Positions 42,778-53,065 of a stretch of 61,012 nt of DNA are shown here, one piece after another. Position numbers and translations under genes: made by a program. The stretch is from Ureibacillus sp. GTDB taxonomy: Bacteria > Bacillota > Bacilli > Bacillales_A > Planococcaceae. The notes beneath the pieces are model-generated. The model searched no databases, was not told the origin of the DNA, and saw nothing but the letters and a program-made list of their open reading frames with translations. The stretch lies in NCBI GenBank assembly GCA_031178355.1, contig JAPSJC010000009.1, positions 1 through 61,012 of the forward strand, written 5' to 3'. Each line of letters opens with the position of its first letter. Positions within the stretch are counted from its first letter, which is position 1.

Positions 42778-42815
42778 AAAAAGAGATGCCTTTTAGTAAG
42801 GCATCTCTTTTATTT
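42778..42815. terminator. Terminator hairpin 2 between ykrA and def
   Basis: AAAAGAGATGCC pairs with GGCATCTCTTTT around TTTTAGTAA. It shares nearly the whole stem and the loop start with hairpin 1. The 263-bp gap between convergent ykrA and def otherwise shows nothing. Confidence 0.85.
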
Positions 42816-42863
42816 CTAAATTAAATACTCTCTATAGTTCTAAAGTATCGTGGTGAAAAATTT

Positions 42864-43421
42864 TTATTTTTCACCAAAAGGTATAGCGTCAGGAACAGGC
42901 TCAAATGGATTTTCTTCGTTAATATGATCGTAGAACATAACGCCATTTAAGTGATCTAATTCATGTTGAAAAGCTATAGCTGGTAAACCGTTTAAACGCA
43001 TTTTTTGCTCTTGCCCATCAACATTGAAGAATTTCACAGTTATTCTTGCGTAACGCGGGACGTAGCCAGGAACTGTTCGATCAACAGATAAACATCCTTC
43101 ACCTGTAGTAAGATAAGTTTTTTCAACGGAATGACTAGCGATTTTAGGGTTGATAGCAACAAAACTTAAAAGTTCGCCTTTTTCGTTTTCTAAATGTAAG
43201 GCGAACATCCGCTTTAATGAATTCACTTGGTTAGCAGCAAGCCCAATTCCAGGACGTAAACCGTATTTTTCAGCTGTTTCTGGGTTTTGACTATTAATTA
43301 AATACTCTAACATATCTGTAGCTAACTTTTTATCTTCTTCCGTTAAAGGGAATTTAACTTCTTCGGCTTTTATTCTCAAAGAAGGATGACCTTCACGAAT
43401 GATATGTTCCATTAAAATCAT
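42864..43421 (-). CDS. def: Peptide deformylase
   Basis: A 185-residue metal-dependent deformylase that removes formyl from the N-terminal Met of new proteins. All three motifs are present: GIGLAANQV (motif 1), EGCLSV with the metal Cys (motif 2), and the HELDH motif in FQHELDHLNGVMFYD (motif 3). The length and insertions match the type II enzyme DefB/YkrB. The frame reaches 43442, but AAGGAAGAAG fits the ATG at 43421. It is convergent with ykrA and divergent from pdhA. Confidence 0.96.
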   Translation of the reverse strand: MILMEHIIREGHPSLRIKAEEVKFPLTEEDKKLATDMLEYLINSQNPETAEKYGLRPGIGLAANQVNSLKRMFALHLENEKGELLSFVAINPKIASHSVEKTYLTTGEGCLSVDRTVPGYVPRYARITVKFFNVDGQEQKMRLNGLPAIAFQHELDHLNGVMFYDHINEENPFEPVPDAIPFGEK

Positions 43422-43625
43422 ATAACTTCTTCTTCCTTTCAAATTTGACTATCTTATTTAATAACAGGATTGAAACTATTTATTTCTCCTTTAATAAAAT
43501 AACATATGAATATGAATAAAACTTATGAAATATTATTAAATCTTTTACTTAAAGGGTAATCTATATGTGGTTTTAAGAAATGTTTAATACCCTATAATAT
43601 TCGAATAAAACACAAGGAAAGGGTG

Positions 43626-43662
43626 GCTGTTATAACACAGACAAAATTTACTCTATAACAGC
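43626..43662. promoter_or_regulatory. Inverted repeat upstream of the pdh promoter
   Basis: GCTGTTATA and TATAACAGC form a perfect 9-bp inverted repeat 19 bases apart, ending 51 bases before the pdhA -35. Without a T-run it is a candidate operator or upstream hairpin. The rest of the 389-bp def-pdhA gap is AT-rich, with no gene seen. Confidence 0.4.
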
Positions 43663-43713
43663 AAATGTAATCGAAATTTACAAAAAAATGATGAATATGA
43701 GAATAATAAGTGA

Positions 43714-43742
43714 TTGACCGATTGGAAAAATTTATATATACT
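43714..43742 (+). promoter_or_regulatory. Sigma-A promoter of the pdh operon
   Basis: TTGACC (43714-43719), 17 bases and TATACT (43737-43742). The likely start is about 60 bases before the pdhA start codon. Confidence 0.65.
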
Positions 43743-43777
43743 TTATTTCAAGAGCGGTTGTACCATTAAAAAATTAA

Positions 43778-44923
<1,146 letters not shown>

Positions 44924-44926
44924 CCT

Positions 44927-45904
44927 ATGGCACAAATGACAATGATTCAAGCAATTACAGATGCTCTTCGCTGCGAATTAAAAAACGATGAAAATGTTTT
45001 AGTATTTGGAGAAGACGTTGGTGTAAACGGAGGCGTATTCCGTGCTACTGAAGGACTTCAACAAGAATTTGGTGAGAGCAGAGTGTTTGATACACCCCTT
45101 GCTGAATCTGGAATCGGTGGTTTGGCGGTAGGTTTGGCTTTAACAGGTTATCGACCAGTACCTGAGATTCAATTCTTTGGTTTCGTGTTTGAAGTAATGG
45201 ATTCAATTAGTGGTCAATTAGCTCGTATGCGTTATCGTAGTGGGGGCGTATATAGTGCGCCAGTAACGATTCGCTCTCCGTTTGGAGGGGGCGTTCATAC
45301 TCCTGAAATGCACTCTGATAGTTTAGAAGGCTTAATGGCGCAATCACCGGGGTTAAAAGTAGTTATACCATCAACGCCGTATGATGCGAAAGGGTTATTA
45401 ATCTCTTCAATTAGAGATAACGATCCTGTTATTTTCTTAGAGCATCTAAAACTTTACCGTTCTATAAAAGAAGAAGTACCGGAAGAATCTTATACAATTC
45501 CGATTGGTAAAGCAGATGTGAAACGTGAAGGATCAGACTTATCAATCTTTGCTTACGGTTTAATGGTGCATGAAAGTTTAAGAGCCGCAGAAGAACTTGA
45601 GAAGGAAGGCTATTCAGTAGAAGTCGTTGATTTACGTACTGTTCAACCTTTAGATATTGAAACAATTATTGCATCAGTTGAAAAAACAAATCGTGCTATT
45701 GTTGTACAAGAAGCGCAAAAACAAGCTGGAATTGCAGCGAATGTAGTAGCTGAAATTACTGAAAGAGCAATTTTAAGTTTAGAAGCACCAGTTTTACGTG
45801 TTACAGCGCCAGATACAGTGTATCCATTCCCACAAGCGGAAAATGTTTGGTTACCAAATTACAAAGACATTTTAGAAACTGCTAAAAAGGTACTAACATT
45901 CTAA
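44927..45904 (+). CDS. pdhB: Pyruvate dehydrogenase E1 component subunit beta
   Basis: A 325-residue E1-beta subunit, full length. Typical segments are [19 protein letters not shown] near residue 26 (with the ThDP-activating Glu), [35 protein letters not shown] and the C-terminal transketolase-like domain. It starts three bases after the pdhA stop, with GGAGTCGAG as its ribosome site. Confidence 0.97.
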   Translation: MAQMTMIQAITDALRCELKNDENVLVFGEDVGVNGGVFRATEGLQQEFGESRVFDTPLAESGIGGLAVGLALTGYRPVPEIQFFGFVFEVMDSISGQLARMRYRSGGVYSAPVTIRSPFGGGVHTPEMHSDSLEGLMAQSPGLKVVIPSTPYDAKGLLISSIRDNDPVIFLEHLKLYRSIKEEVPEESYTIPIGKADVKREGSDLSIFAYGLMVHESLRAAEELEKEGYSVEVVDLRTVQPLDIETIIASVEKTNRAIVVQEAQKQAGIAANVVAEITERAILSLEAPVLRVTAPDTVYPFPQAENVWLPNYKDILETAKKVLTF

Positions 45905-45981
45905 TTGTCATTCTGATCGAAGTAAATAAAAGCATGATATGAAGGAAAACTAACATTGGACGAATGAAAGGGTGAAAGACT

Positions 45982-47331
45982 ATGGCGTTTGAATTCCGCA
46001 TGCCTGATATTGGTGAGGGTATCCATGAGGGTGAAATCGTAAAATGGTTTGTTAAAGTTGGAGAGACTGTAAAAGAAGACGACGTTCTTTGTGAAATACA
46101 AAATGATAAAGCTGTTGTTGAAATGCCTTCACCAGTAGAAGGAAAAGTTGAAGAAATTGTTGTTGGTGAAGGAAGCGTTGCAGTTGTTGGAGATGTAATC
46201 ATTCGAATTGATGCTCCTGGTTACGAGAATTTAAAACTAAAAGGCGACATTCATCATGAAGAAAAAACATCATCAGCTCCAGCGCCTCAAGTGCAAGCAA
46301 GCTATGAACAAGTTAAAACGAATCCAGATCCAGAAGCGAAGCCAGCTGAGATTCCAGTAGAGGTGGAAGCTGAGAAGTCAGTAGATACAACTAAACGAGT
46401 GATTGCAATGCCATCTGTAAGAAAATATGCACGTGAAAATAATGTGGAAATTCATTCAGTTAATGGCTCTGGGAAAAATGGTCGTGTTTTAAAAGAAGAT
46501 ATCGTTAACTTCTTAAATGGTGACAACAAACAAACTGATGTTCAAGCAGTTGAAACTGTTGAAGCTAAAGAGGTAGAAGTGACTGAATCTCCTCAAGTTC
46601 AAACGGTTCCTGTTGCCCTTGAAGGCGAATTCCCTGAAACTAGAGAAAAAATGTCAGGTATTAGAAAAGCTATTGCTAAAGCAATGGTACATTCAAAACA
46701 AACTGCACCTCATGTTACGTTAATGGACGAAGTAGATGTAACTGAGCTAGTAGCTCATCGTAAAAAATTCAAAGAGCGTGCATCAGAAAAAGGTATTAAA
46801 CTAACGTATTTACCTTATGTTGTTAAAGCATTAGTTTCAACTTTAAAAGAATTCCCTGAATTTAATCGTTCATTTGAAGACGCAACTAGTGAAATTATTC
46901 AAAAACATTATTACAATATAGGTATAGCTGCAGATACTGAAAAAGGATTATTAGTTCCAGTTATTAAACACGCTGATCGTAAATCAATCTTTAGTATTTC
47001 AGCTGAAATCAATGAGCTTGCAACGAAAGCACGTGATGGGAAACTTGCACCGCATGAAATGAAGGGTGCATCTTGCTCAATCACAAATATAGGTTCTGCA
47101 GGTGGTCAATGGTTCACTCCTGTCATTAACCATCCTGAAGTAGCTATTTTAGGTATCGGTAGAATTTCAGAAAAACCTATAATAAAAAATGGTGAAATTG
47201 TAGCTGCACCTGTGTTAGCATTATCATTGAGCTTTGATCATCGAATGATCGACGGTGCGACTGCGCAATATGCTTTAAATCATTTAAAACGTTTGCTAGC
47301 TGAGCCGGAACTTTTATTAATGGAGGCGTAA
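45982..47331 (+). CDS. pdhC: Dihydrolipoyllysine-residue acetyltransferase (PDH E2)
   Basis: A 449-residue E2 core protein. A single lipoyl domain (residues 1-80) has lipoylated Lys43 in [12 protein letters not shown] Pro/Ala/Glu linker leads to the E1/E3-binding domain (about 138-175; [24 protein letters not shown]). The catalytic domain (about 215-449) ends with the active-site His in [17 protein letters not shown] 77-bp spacer separates it from pdhB, wider than between the other pdh genes, leaving room for an internal promoter as in B. subtilis. Confidence 0.97.
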   Translation: MAFEFRMPDIGEGIHEGEIVKWFVKVGETVKEDDVLCEIQNDKAVVEMPSPVEGKVEEIVVGEGSVAVVGDVIIRIDAPGYENLKLKGDIHHEEKTSSAPAPQVQASYEQVKTNPDPEAKPAEIPVEVEAEKSVDTTKRVIAMPSVRKYARENNVEIHSVNGSGKNGRVLKEDIVNFLNGDNKQTDVQAVETVEAKEVEVTESPQVQTVPVALEGEFPETREKMSGIRKAIAKAMVHSKQTAPHVTLMDEVDVTELVAHRKKFKERASEKGIKLTYLPYVVKALVSTLKEFPEFNRSFEDATSEIIQKHYYNIGIAADTEKGLLVPVIKHADRKSIFSISAEINELATKARDGKLAPHEMKGASCSITNIGSAGGQWFTPVINHPEVAILGIGRISEKPIIKNGEIVAAPVLALSLSFDHRMIDGATAQYALNHLKRLLAEPELLLMEA

Positions 47332-47335
47332 GAAA

Positions 47336-48748
47336 ATGGTAGTAGGAGATTTTGCAATTGAAATTGATACTCTCGTAGTTGGTGCAGGTCCTGGTGGATA
47401 TGTTGCAGCAATTCGTGCAGCACAAACTGGACAAAAAGTAACTGTTGTAGAGAGAGCTGAAGTAGGTGGCGTATGCTTAAATGTTGGATGTATTCCTTCT
47501 AAAGCATTAATTTCGGTAGGTCACCGTTTTGAACAAGCTAAACATTCAGAGGATATGGGGGTTTTCTCTTCTGAAGTTAAACTTGATTTTACAAAAGTTC
47601 AAGAATTTAAAAATAGTGTTGTAAATAAACTAACTGGCGGAGTTGCTGGTTTATTAAAAGGAAATAAAATTGAAACTGTAAAAGGTGAAGCATATTTTGT
47701 AGATGCTAACACAGTACGTGTTGTAAATGGCGATTCAGCTCAAACATACACATTTAAAAATGCAATTTTAGCAACGGGTTCTCGTCCTGTTGAAATTCCA
47801 ACATTTAAATTCTCAAAACGCGTTCTTAGTTCAACAGGTGCATTAAATTTACCTGAGTTACCTGGTAAATTAGTTGTTATTGGTGGAGGATACATCGGTA
47901 CTGAGCTTGGTTCGGCATTTGCTAACTTTGGTTCAGAAGTAACAATTATTGAAGGTGGTAAGGATATTTTAGCTGGTTTTGAGAAAGCAATGACTCAAAT
48001 CGTTAAAAAAGGCCTTAAGAAAAAAGGTGTTACTATTGAAGTAAATGCTTCTGCAAAAGGTGTAGAAGAAACTGAAAATGGTGTTGTTGTTACTTATGAA
48101 GCTGGTGGCGAAGAGAAGAAAGTTGAAGCTGATTATGTATTAGTAACAGTTGGACGCAGACCAAATACTGATGAATTAGGCCTAGAACAAATTGGTATTC
48201 AATTTGGGGAGCGCGGTCTAATCAACGTCGACAAACAATGCCGTACAAATATCTCTAATATCTATGCGATTGGTGATATTGTTGCTGGACCACAACTAGC
48301 TCATAAAGCTTCTTACGAAGGTAAAATTGCAGCAGAAGCAATTGCTGGACATCATTCAGTAGTTGATTACCTTGCTATTCCTGCAGTTTGCTTCACTGAT
48401 CCAGAAATGGCAACTGTTGGTTATAACGAAGAGGAAGCTAAAGCAGAAGGTTTTGAAGTGTCAGTTGCGAAGTTCCCGTTTGCAGCAAATGGCCGTGCTC
48501 TTGCATTAAACCAAACTGAAGGCTTCGTTAAACTTGTTGCACGTAAAGAAGATGGTTTATTAATCGGTGCACAAATTATTGGTGCAGGTGCTTCTGATAT
48601 GATTTCAGAAATGTGTTTAGCAATTGAAGGTGGCATGACTGCTGAAGACGTTGCATTAACAATCCACCCTCACCCAACTTTAGGTGAAATTACAATGGAA
48701 ACTGCTGAAGTTTTACTTGGCAATCCAATTCACATTATCTCTAAATAA
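47336..48748 (+). CDS. pdhD: Dihydrolipoyl dehydrogenase (PDH E3)
   Basis: A 470-residue flavoprotein disulfide reductase that reoxidises lipoyl groups with NAD. FAD motif [17 protein letters not shown], redox-active disulfide [15 protein letters not shown] (near residues 44-58), NAD motif [15 protein letters not shown], and the His-Glu pair in [15 protein letters not shown] are all present. It follows pdhC by 4 bp and ends the operon at a strong terminator. Confidence 0.97.
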   Translation: MVVGDFAIEIDTLVVGAGPGGYVAAIRAAQTGQKVTVVERAEVGGVCLNVGCIPSKALISVGHRFEQAKHSEDMGVFSSEVKLDFTKVQEFKNSVVNKLTGGVAGLLKGNKIETVKGEAYFVDANTVRVVNGDSAQTYTFKNAILATGSRPVEIPTFKFSKRVLSSTGALNLPELPGKLVVIGGGYIGTELGSAFANFGSEVTIIEGGKDILAGFEKAMTQIVKKGLKKKGVTIEVNASAKGVEETENGVVVTYEAGGEEKKVEADYVLVTVGRRPNTDELGLEQIGIQFGERGLINVDKQCRTNISNIYAIGDIVAGPQLAHKASYEGKIAAEAIAGHHSVVDYLAIPAVCFTDPEMATVGYNEEEAKAEGFEVSVAKFPFAANGRALALNQTEGFVKLVARKEDGLLIGAQIIGAGASDMISEMCLAIEGGMTAEDVALTIHPHPTLGEITMETAEVLLGNPIHIISK

Positions 48749-48770
48749 CAAACGTATTTTTAATATACTA

Positions 48771-48813
48771 AAAAGGGCTCAGATCATTAATTGAACTGAG
48801 TCCTTTTTCTATT
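48771..48813 (+). terminator. Terminator of the pdh operon
   Basis: AAAAGGGCTCAG pairs with CTGAGTCCTTTT (one wobble), with inner AATT pairing, followed by TTTCT. Confidence 0.85.
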
Positions 48814-48974
48814 AGCTCCACCCAATCACATTTAATAGTAAGCTAACATCGATTGTGGGAACTTATGGGAGACTGTTCATATATGTTGTGGCAAATAACA
48901 CTACCTTTAACTTAAGCATTTTTTCTATTATAATAAGTTAAAAAATCAGAAGATTTCAATATTGGGGGTTTTTA

Positions 48975-50582
48975 ATGAAGTTTTCTTCTTTGCGGTCAAA
49001 ATTTTTTATGTATATAGTATTGATTATTTTTTTAATAACGATTGTAACAGGGATATCATTTTACTATACACTTTCGGATGCGATAAAGGAGGAAGTTGGG
49101 CTCAAAGCATTACATATCGCAAAAACAACAGCTAGCCGTCCTGATATTGTTGAAGGATTTTATCATGAGAATCCTACTGAAGTGCTCCAACCCATCGCTG
49201 AAAAGATTCGCTTAGAAACGGAAGCAGAATATGTTGTAATTGGTGATAAGGATGGTATTCGTTACGCTCATCCAGTGGAAGATCGAATTGGGAAAGAAAT
49301 GGTTGGTGGTGATAATGAGGGTGCATTAGTTCATGGATTATCTTACATATCAGAAAGTACGGGAACCCTTGGACCTGCTATAAGAGGGAAAGTTCCAGTT
49401 TATGGGTATGACGGAGAAATTATTGGTGTTGTATCTGTCGGTTATTTAAAGAAAAATATAATAAACTTACTATTTTTGGACTACATCGACAATATTATTA
49501 TAATTGTTGTATTTGGTATTATAATCGGAGTGATTTGCTCCTTCCTACTATCTAAACGTATAAAAAAAGATCTGCTAAATTATGAACCAATTGAAATAGC
49601 CGAATTATTAAAACAAAGAAATGCGTTGATCGAATCGGTAAGGGAAGGAATTATTATGGTTAACCAAGAAGGGGTAATAACAGTTGCCAATTCAGCTGCT
49701 TATAAAACATTATCCATTAGTGAAAATGACCCATTGATTGGTAAAGGCATTCGAGCTGTTATTCCCAATACAAATATGTTTGAAGTGTTAAAATACGGGG
49801 AGAAACATCTTGATAAACCAACAGAAATCGCCGGGAAACAAACGATTGTGAACCGAATTCCCATTTGGAATGGTGATAAAGTAGTTGGGGCGGTTGCAAG
49901 TTTTAGACTACAATCTGAAATAGACAGTTTGGTGATGGAATTATCACAGGTGAAAAAATATACAGAAGCTTTAAGAGCTCAAACGCATGAATACAATAAT
50001 TTTTTATATACAATCTCAGGATTAGTGCAACTAGGAAATTATGATGAGGCACTAAGTCTCATCCATAGTGAACGTGCGGAACAAGGAAGTTTGATTCATT
50101 TTATATCTCAACGCATTAGAGATTCATTTATTAATGGTATATTAATAGGTTTTTTTAATAGAGCAAAAGAATTAAAAGTGAGATTTATCATAGACGAGGA
50201 TAGTCAATTAGATGATCTACCGAAAGATATACAAAAGCATCTTCTTGTGTCAATATTAGGTAACTTATTAACAAATGCATTTGAAGCAGTTGAACATCTA
50301 GATGAAAAAAATAGGATTGTTCGTGTTCTTGTAGTAGATCAAGGTAGAGATTTAGTCATTGAAGTTGAAGATAGTGGAAAAGGATTAGATGAAGAATTAA
50401 AAGGGGCTCTTTTTGAAAAAAGAATTTCAACTAAGGCGAAAAATAGCGAACAACATGGTTATGGATTGGTAAAAGTAAGTGAAAATGTGAAAGAATTAGG
50501 TGGTGAAATCTTTATAGAGCATGGGGATTTAGGGGGAGCGTTGTTTCTCATCGTGATTAATAAAGGGGGGGATCAATCATGA
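48975..50582 (+). CDS. CitA/DcuS-family sensor histidine kinase
   Basis: A 535-residue membrane kinase. TM1 (about 9-31), an extracytoplasmic sCache/CitAP-type sensor (about 35-170, with GDKDGIRYAHP) and TM2 (about 172-196) are followed by a cytoplasmic PAS domain (about 215-320). The HisKA-like box has phospho-His in RAQTHEYNNFLYTISGLVQL. HATPase motifs are NLLTNAFEAVEHL, DSGKGLDEEL and HGYGLVKV. The family senses C4/C6 carboxylates. It overlaps the response regulator by 4 bp and is followed by a tripartite tricarboxylate transporter, so it probably senses that transporter's substrate. Confidence 0.9.
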   Translation: MKFSSLRSKFFMYIVLIIFLITIVTGISFYYTLSDAIKEEVGLKALHIAKTTASRPDIVEGFYHENPTEVLQPIAEKIRLETEAEYVVIGDKDGIRYAHPVEDRIGKEMVGGDNEGALVHGLSYISESTGTLGPAIRGKVPVYGYDGEIIGVVSVGYLKKNIINLLFLDYIDNIIIIVVFGIIIGVICSFLLSKRIKKDLLNYEPIEIAELLKQRNALIESVREGIIMVNQEGVITVANSAAYKTLSISENDPLIGKGIRAVIPNTNMFEVLKYGEKHLDKPTEIAGKQTIVNRIPIWNGDKVVGAVASFRLQSEIDSLVMELSQVKKYTEALRAQTHEYNNFLYTISGLVQLGNYDEALSLIHSERAEQGSLIHFISQRIRDSFINGILIGFFNRAKELKVRFIIDEDSQLDDLPKDIQKHLLVSILGNLLTNAFEAVEHLDEKNRIVRVLVVDQGRDLVIEVEDSGKGLDEELKGALFEKRISTKAKNSEQHGYGLVKVSENVKELGGEIFIEHGDLGGALFLIVINKGGDQS

Positions 50583-51265
50583 ATGAGGTCATTGAAGTAT
50601 TAATTGTCGAAGATGATAAAAGAATTGCCAGTATTCATCAAAAGTTTATTGAAAAAATAAGTGGTTTTAAAAATATTGGAATTGCTTTATCCATTGAAGA
50701 AGCAAAAGAATGGATTGATTCATTTGAACCGCATTTAGTTTTACTAGATGTTTTTTTTCCAGACAAGCTAGGAACTGAAATTTTGGAATATATAAAAAGA
50801 AATAGTCCTGAAACCGACGTTATTTTTATAACCGCCGCATCAGAGTCCGATATTCTCAAAAAGGCTTTTCGGGGTGGAGTTGCCGATTATTTATTAAAAC
50901 CAATTACCTTTGAGAGGTTTAAGGAAAGCTTAGAAACATATCGTACAAAAAGAATACTCTTAGAAAAAAATACCCATTTTGGGGAAGAGGAAATTAAAGA
51001 AATTTGGACTACTACAAAAGAGGCACAATTGAGTCAGTCTACACCTAAGGGGATTGACGTAATTACTAGAGGAAAGGTATATGAATTTTTAAAATCATGT
51101 GCGGAAGGTATAACGGCAGAAAAGCTAGGGGTAGAACTTGGAATTAGTCGATCTACTGCAAGACGCTATCTAGAGCATCTAGTATCGGAAAATAAAGTAT
51201 ACACCGATTTAATATATGGAACGGTAGGTAGACCAGAAAGAAGATATTTTATTAATAAATCTTAA
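50579..51265 (+). CDS. CitB/DcuR-family response regulator
   Basis: A 228-residue response regulator. The receiver domain (about 1-125) has acidic residues in LIVEDDKR, the phosphorylated Asp in LVLLDVFFPDK, Thr/Ser at ITAASE and Lys in LLKPITF. The C-terminal DNA-binding domain (about 165-225) has an HTH in AEKLGVELGISRSTARRYLE. It starts ATGA-overlapped with the kinase gene. The likely target is the tctCBA operon directly downstream. A terminator follows, so the transporter has a separate, regulated promoter. Confidence 0.92.
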   Translation: MNEVIEVLIVEDDKRIASIHQKFIEKISGFKNIGIALSIEEAKEWIDSFEPHLVLLDVFFPDKLGTEILEYIKRNSPETDVIFITAASESDILKKAFRGGVADYLLKPITFERFKESLETYRTKRILLEKNTHFGEEEIKEIWTTTKEAQLSQSTPKGIDVITRGKVYEFLKSCAEGITAEKLGVELGISRSTARRYLEHLVSENKVYTDLIYGTVGRPERRYFINKS

Positions 51266-51269
51266 CTAG

Positions 51270-51312
51270 GGGTGTTTTGGAAAGTAAAACTTTCAAAACA
51301 CCTTTCCTTTTT
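51270..51312 (+). terminator. Terminator after the two-component system
   Basis: GGTGTTTTGGAAAG pairs with CTTTCAAAACACC (one bulged G) around TAAAA, followed by TTTCCTTTTT. Confidence 0.85.
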
Positions 51313-51443
51313 GAAAAAAAACCCTAATTAACTTTTCGAACAGTCCTAAGGTTTAGAATTAGAATTCCTAAATTGTTGTGAACAAAATGAACAAAATAGG
51401 CATTATAGAAAGAATATCATTTAATTTCCCTTTTATTGTATAA

Positions 51444-51457
51444 AGTATGCGCTTTCA
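51444..51457 (+). promoter_or_regulatory. Candidate cre site upstream of tctC
   Basis: AGTATGCGCTTTCA fits the cre consensus TGWAANCGNTNWCA except at two positions. It lies about 60 bases before the tctC start. An imperfect inverted repeat, TTATACATCC and GGTGTATAA (about 51469-51498), is just downstream and could be the response regulator's site or part of the leader. Confidence 0.45.
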
Positions 51458-51514
51458 TTATCTTAAACTTATACATCCAATGAAATTTAGGTGTATAACA
51501 AAGGGGGAAAATAG

Positions 51515-52537
51515 ATGAAAAAGAAAATATTAACTTTATGTATGATGTTAATCCTTGCCATTGTATTAGCGGCTTGCGGAAGTAACTCAACGACAAGCAG
51601 TACATCTGGGAATGGGTCCTCAAGTTATCCAGAAAGAAACATTACGATTGTTGCACCATCTGGGGCAGGTGGAGGATGGGATTTAACAGCACGTTCGATT
51701 GCTAAAATTATGTCTGAAACAAAATTGGTCGAAAAATCAATTACAGTAGAAAATAGAGCAGGTGGTGGTGGAGCAGTATTCATGGCAGAGTACGCTACAA
51801 AAGAAGCTGCTAATGATTATATGCTAATGACGAAATCACCACCTATTATTATTAACAACTTAAAAGCAGAAGGAAATAGTCCATATGGTTATAAAGATAC
51901 AACTCCACTTGCGCAGTTAACAAAAGATTACGGTGCAATTGTTGTCAAAGCTGATTCACCGTTTAATAGCTTAACAGAATTATTAGATGCAATTAAAGCT
52001 GATCCTACTTCAATTACGCTTGCAGGGGGCTCTGCTCCAGGTTCTATGGACCATTTAGTAGGGGTATTACCTGCTTATGCATATGGTATTGATCCAAAAC
52101 AAGTAAAGTATGTATCGTATGATGGTGGTGGTGAAGCAATTGCAGCCCTTTTAGGAAGTAACGCAGATGTGATTGCAACAGATGCTTCATCAATTGGTGA
52201 ATATGTTAAATCTGGCGATGTAAAAGTATTAGCTGTAAGTTCTACGGAACGTTTAACAGGTGATTTAAAAGATGTTCCAACATTTAAAGAACTTGGTTTA
52301 GATGCTGAATTTACAATTTGGAGAGGTCTATTTGGACCAAAGGAGATGTCTGAGGAAGCATTTAACTATTGGACATCAAAGTTAAATGAATTGGTTGAAA
52401 CTGATGAGTGGAAAAGTGAACTTGAAAGAAGTGGATGGCAGTATGAATATCGAAATGCTGAAGAATTCACTGCATTTCTACAGGAGCAAGAAGCAGTAAT
52501 TGGAGATTTATTAAAAGCTCTTGATATGCATAAATAG
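51515..52537 (+). CDS. tctC: Tripartite tricarboxylate transporter substrate-binding lipoprotein (TctC family)
   Basis: A 340-residue extracytoplasmic solute receptor. The signal peptide has lipobox LAAC with the lipid-bearing Cys at about residue 21, then a Ser/Thr/Gly linker. The Bug/TctC fold opens YPERNITIVAPSGAGGGWDLTAR, and the ligand-loop block LAGGSAPGSMDHL is seen. It delivers citrate or a related di/tricarboxylate to TctAB. AAAGGGGGAAA precedes the ATG. It is the first gene of tctCBA. Confidence 0.9.
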   Translation: MKKKILTLCMMLILAIVLAACGSNSTTSSTSGNGSSSYPERNITIVAPSGAGGGWDLTARSIAKIMSETKLVEKSITVENRAGGGGAVFMAEYATKEAANDYMLMTKSPPIIINNLKAEGNSPYGYKDTTPLAQLTKDYGAIVVKADSPFNSLTELLDAIKADPTSITLAGGSAPGSMDHLVGVLPAYAYGIDPKQVKYVSYDGGGEAIAALLGSNADVIATDASSIGEYVKSGDVKVLAVSSTERLTGDLKDVPTFKELGLDAEFTIWRGLFGPKEMSEEAFNYWTSKLNELVETDEWKSELERSGWQYEYRNAEEFTAFLQEQEAVIGDLLKALDMHK

Positions 52538-52597
52538 TTACCAGCTAAAAGGAGCGATATGTTATGCTCCTTTTTCCACTTTGGAGGTGTACGAGAA

Positions 52598-53047
52598 ATG
52601 AGTAAAACGTTCGATAAATTTGCAGGAATAATATTTCTATTAATTAGCATTTTGTTTATTTTTGAAAGTTTAAAAATATCAGGAAGTGCGTATGGCTCAT
52701 CCGTTGGGCCACAGACATTTCCCGTTATATTAGGAGTAGTCCTTGGGCTTCTAAGTATAAGGTTATTATATGAATCATTTAGATCGAAATCAGAAAATGG
52801 AGAAAAAGAAACATTTAACTATAAAAAGTTTGGCATCATTTTTGTTTCAGCAGTGATGTATGTCCTTTTATTAGAAATAATCGGTTACGTACTATCAACC
52901 CTTATCTTTTTAATAGTAGCCTTCCAAACAATGGAACGTGGAAAAATTCTTTCTACACTAATTATTTCAGCATGTTTTACATTCGGTGTTTATCTGATAT
53001 TCGTTCAATTACTTGGAGGCGCTTTACCAAAATTTCCGTTATTTTAA
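52598..53047 (+). CDS. tctB: Tripartite tricarboxylate transporter small membrane subunit (TctB family)
   Basis: A 149-residue protein with four hydrophobic segments, the normal size and layout of TctB (DUF1468). SSVGPQTFPVILGVVLGLLS near the N-terminus is family-like. The open frame extends to 52559, but TTGGAGG fits the ATG at 52598. It lies between tctC and tctA and is required with TctA for transport. Confidence 0.88.
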   Translation: MSKTFDKFAGIIFLLISILFIFESLKISGSAYGSSVGPQTFPVILGVVLGLLSIRLLYESFRSKSENGEKETFNYKKFGIIFVSAVMYVLLLEIIGYVLSTLIFLIVAFQTMERGKILSTLIISACFTFGVYLIFVQLLGGALPKFPLF

Positions 53048-53065
53048 AGGGGGGACATTGTAACG

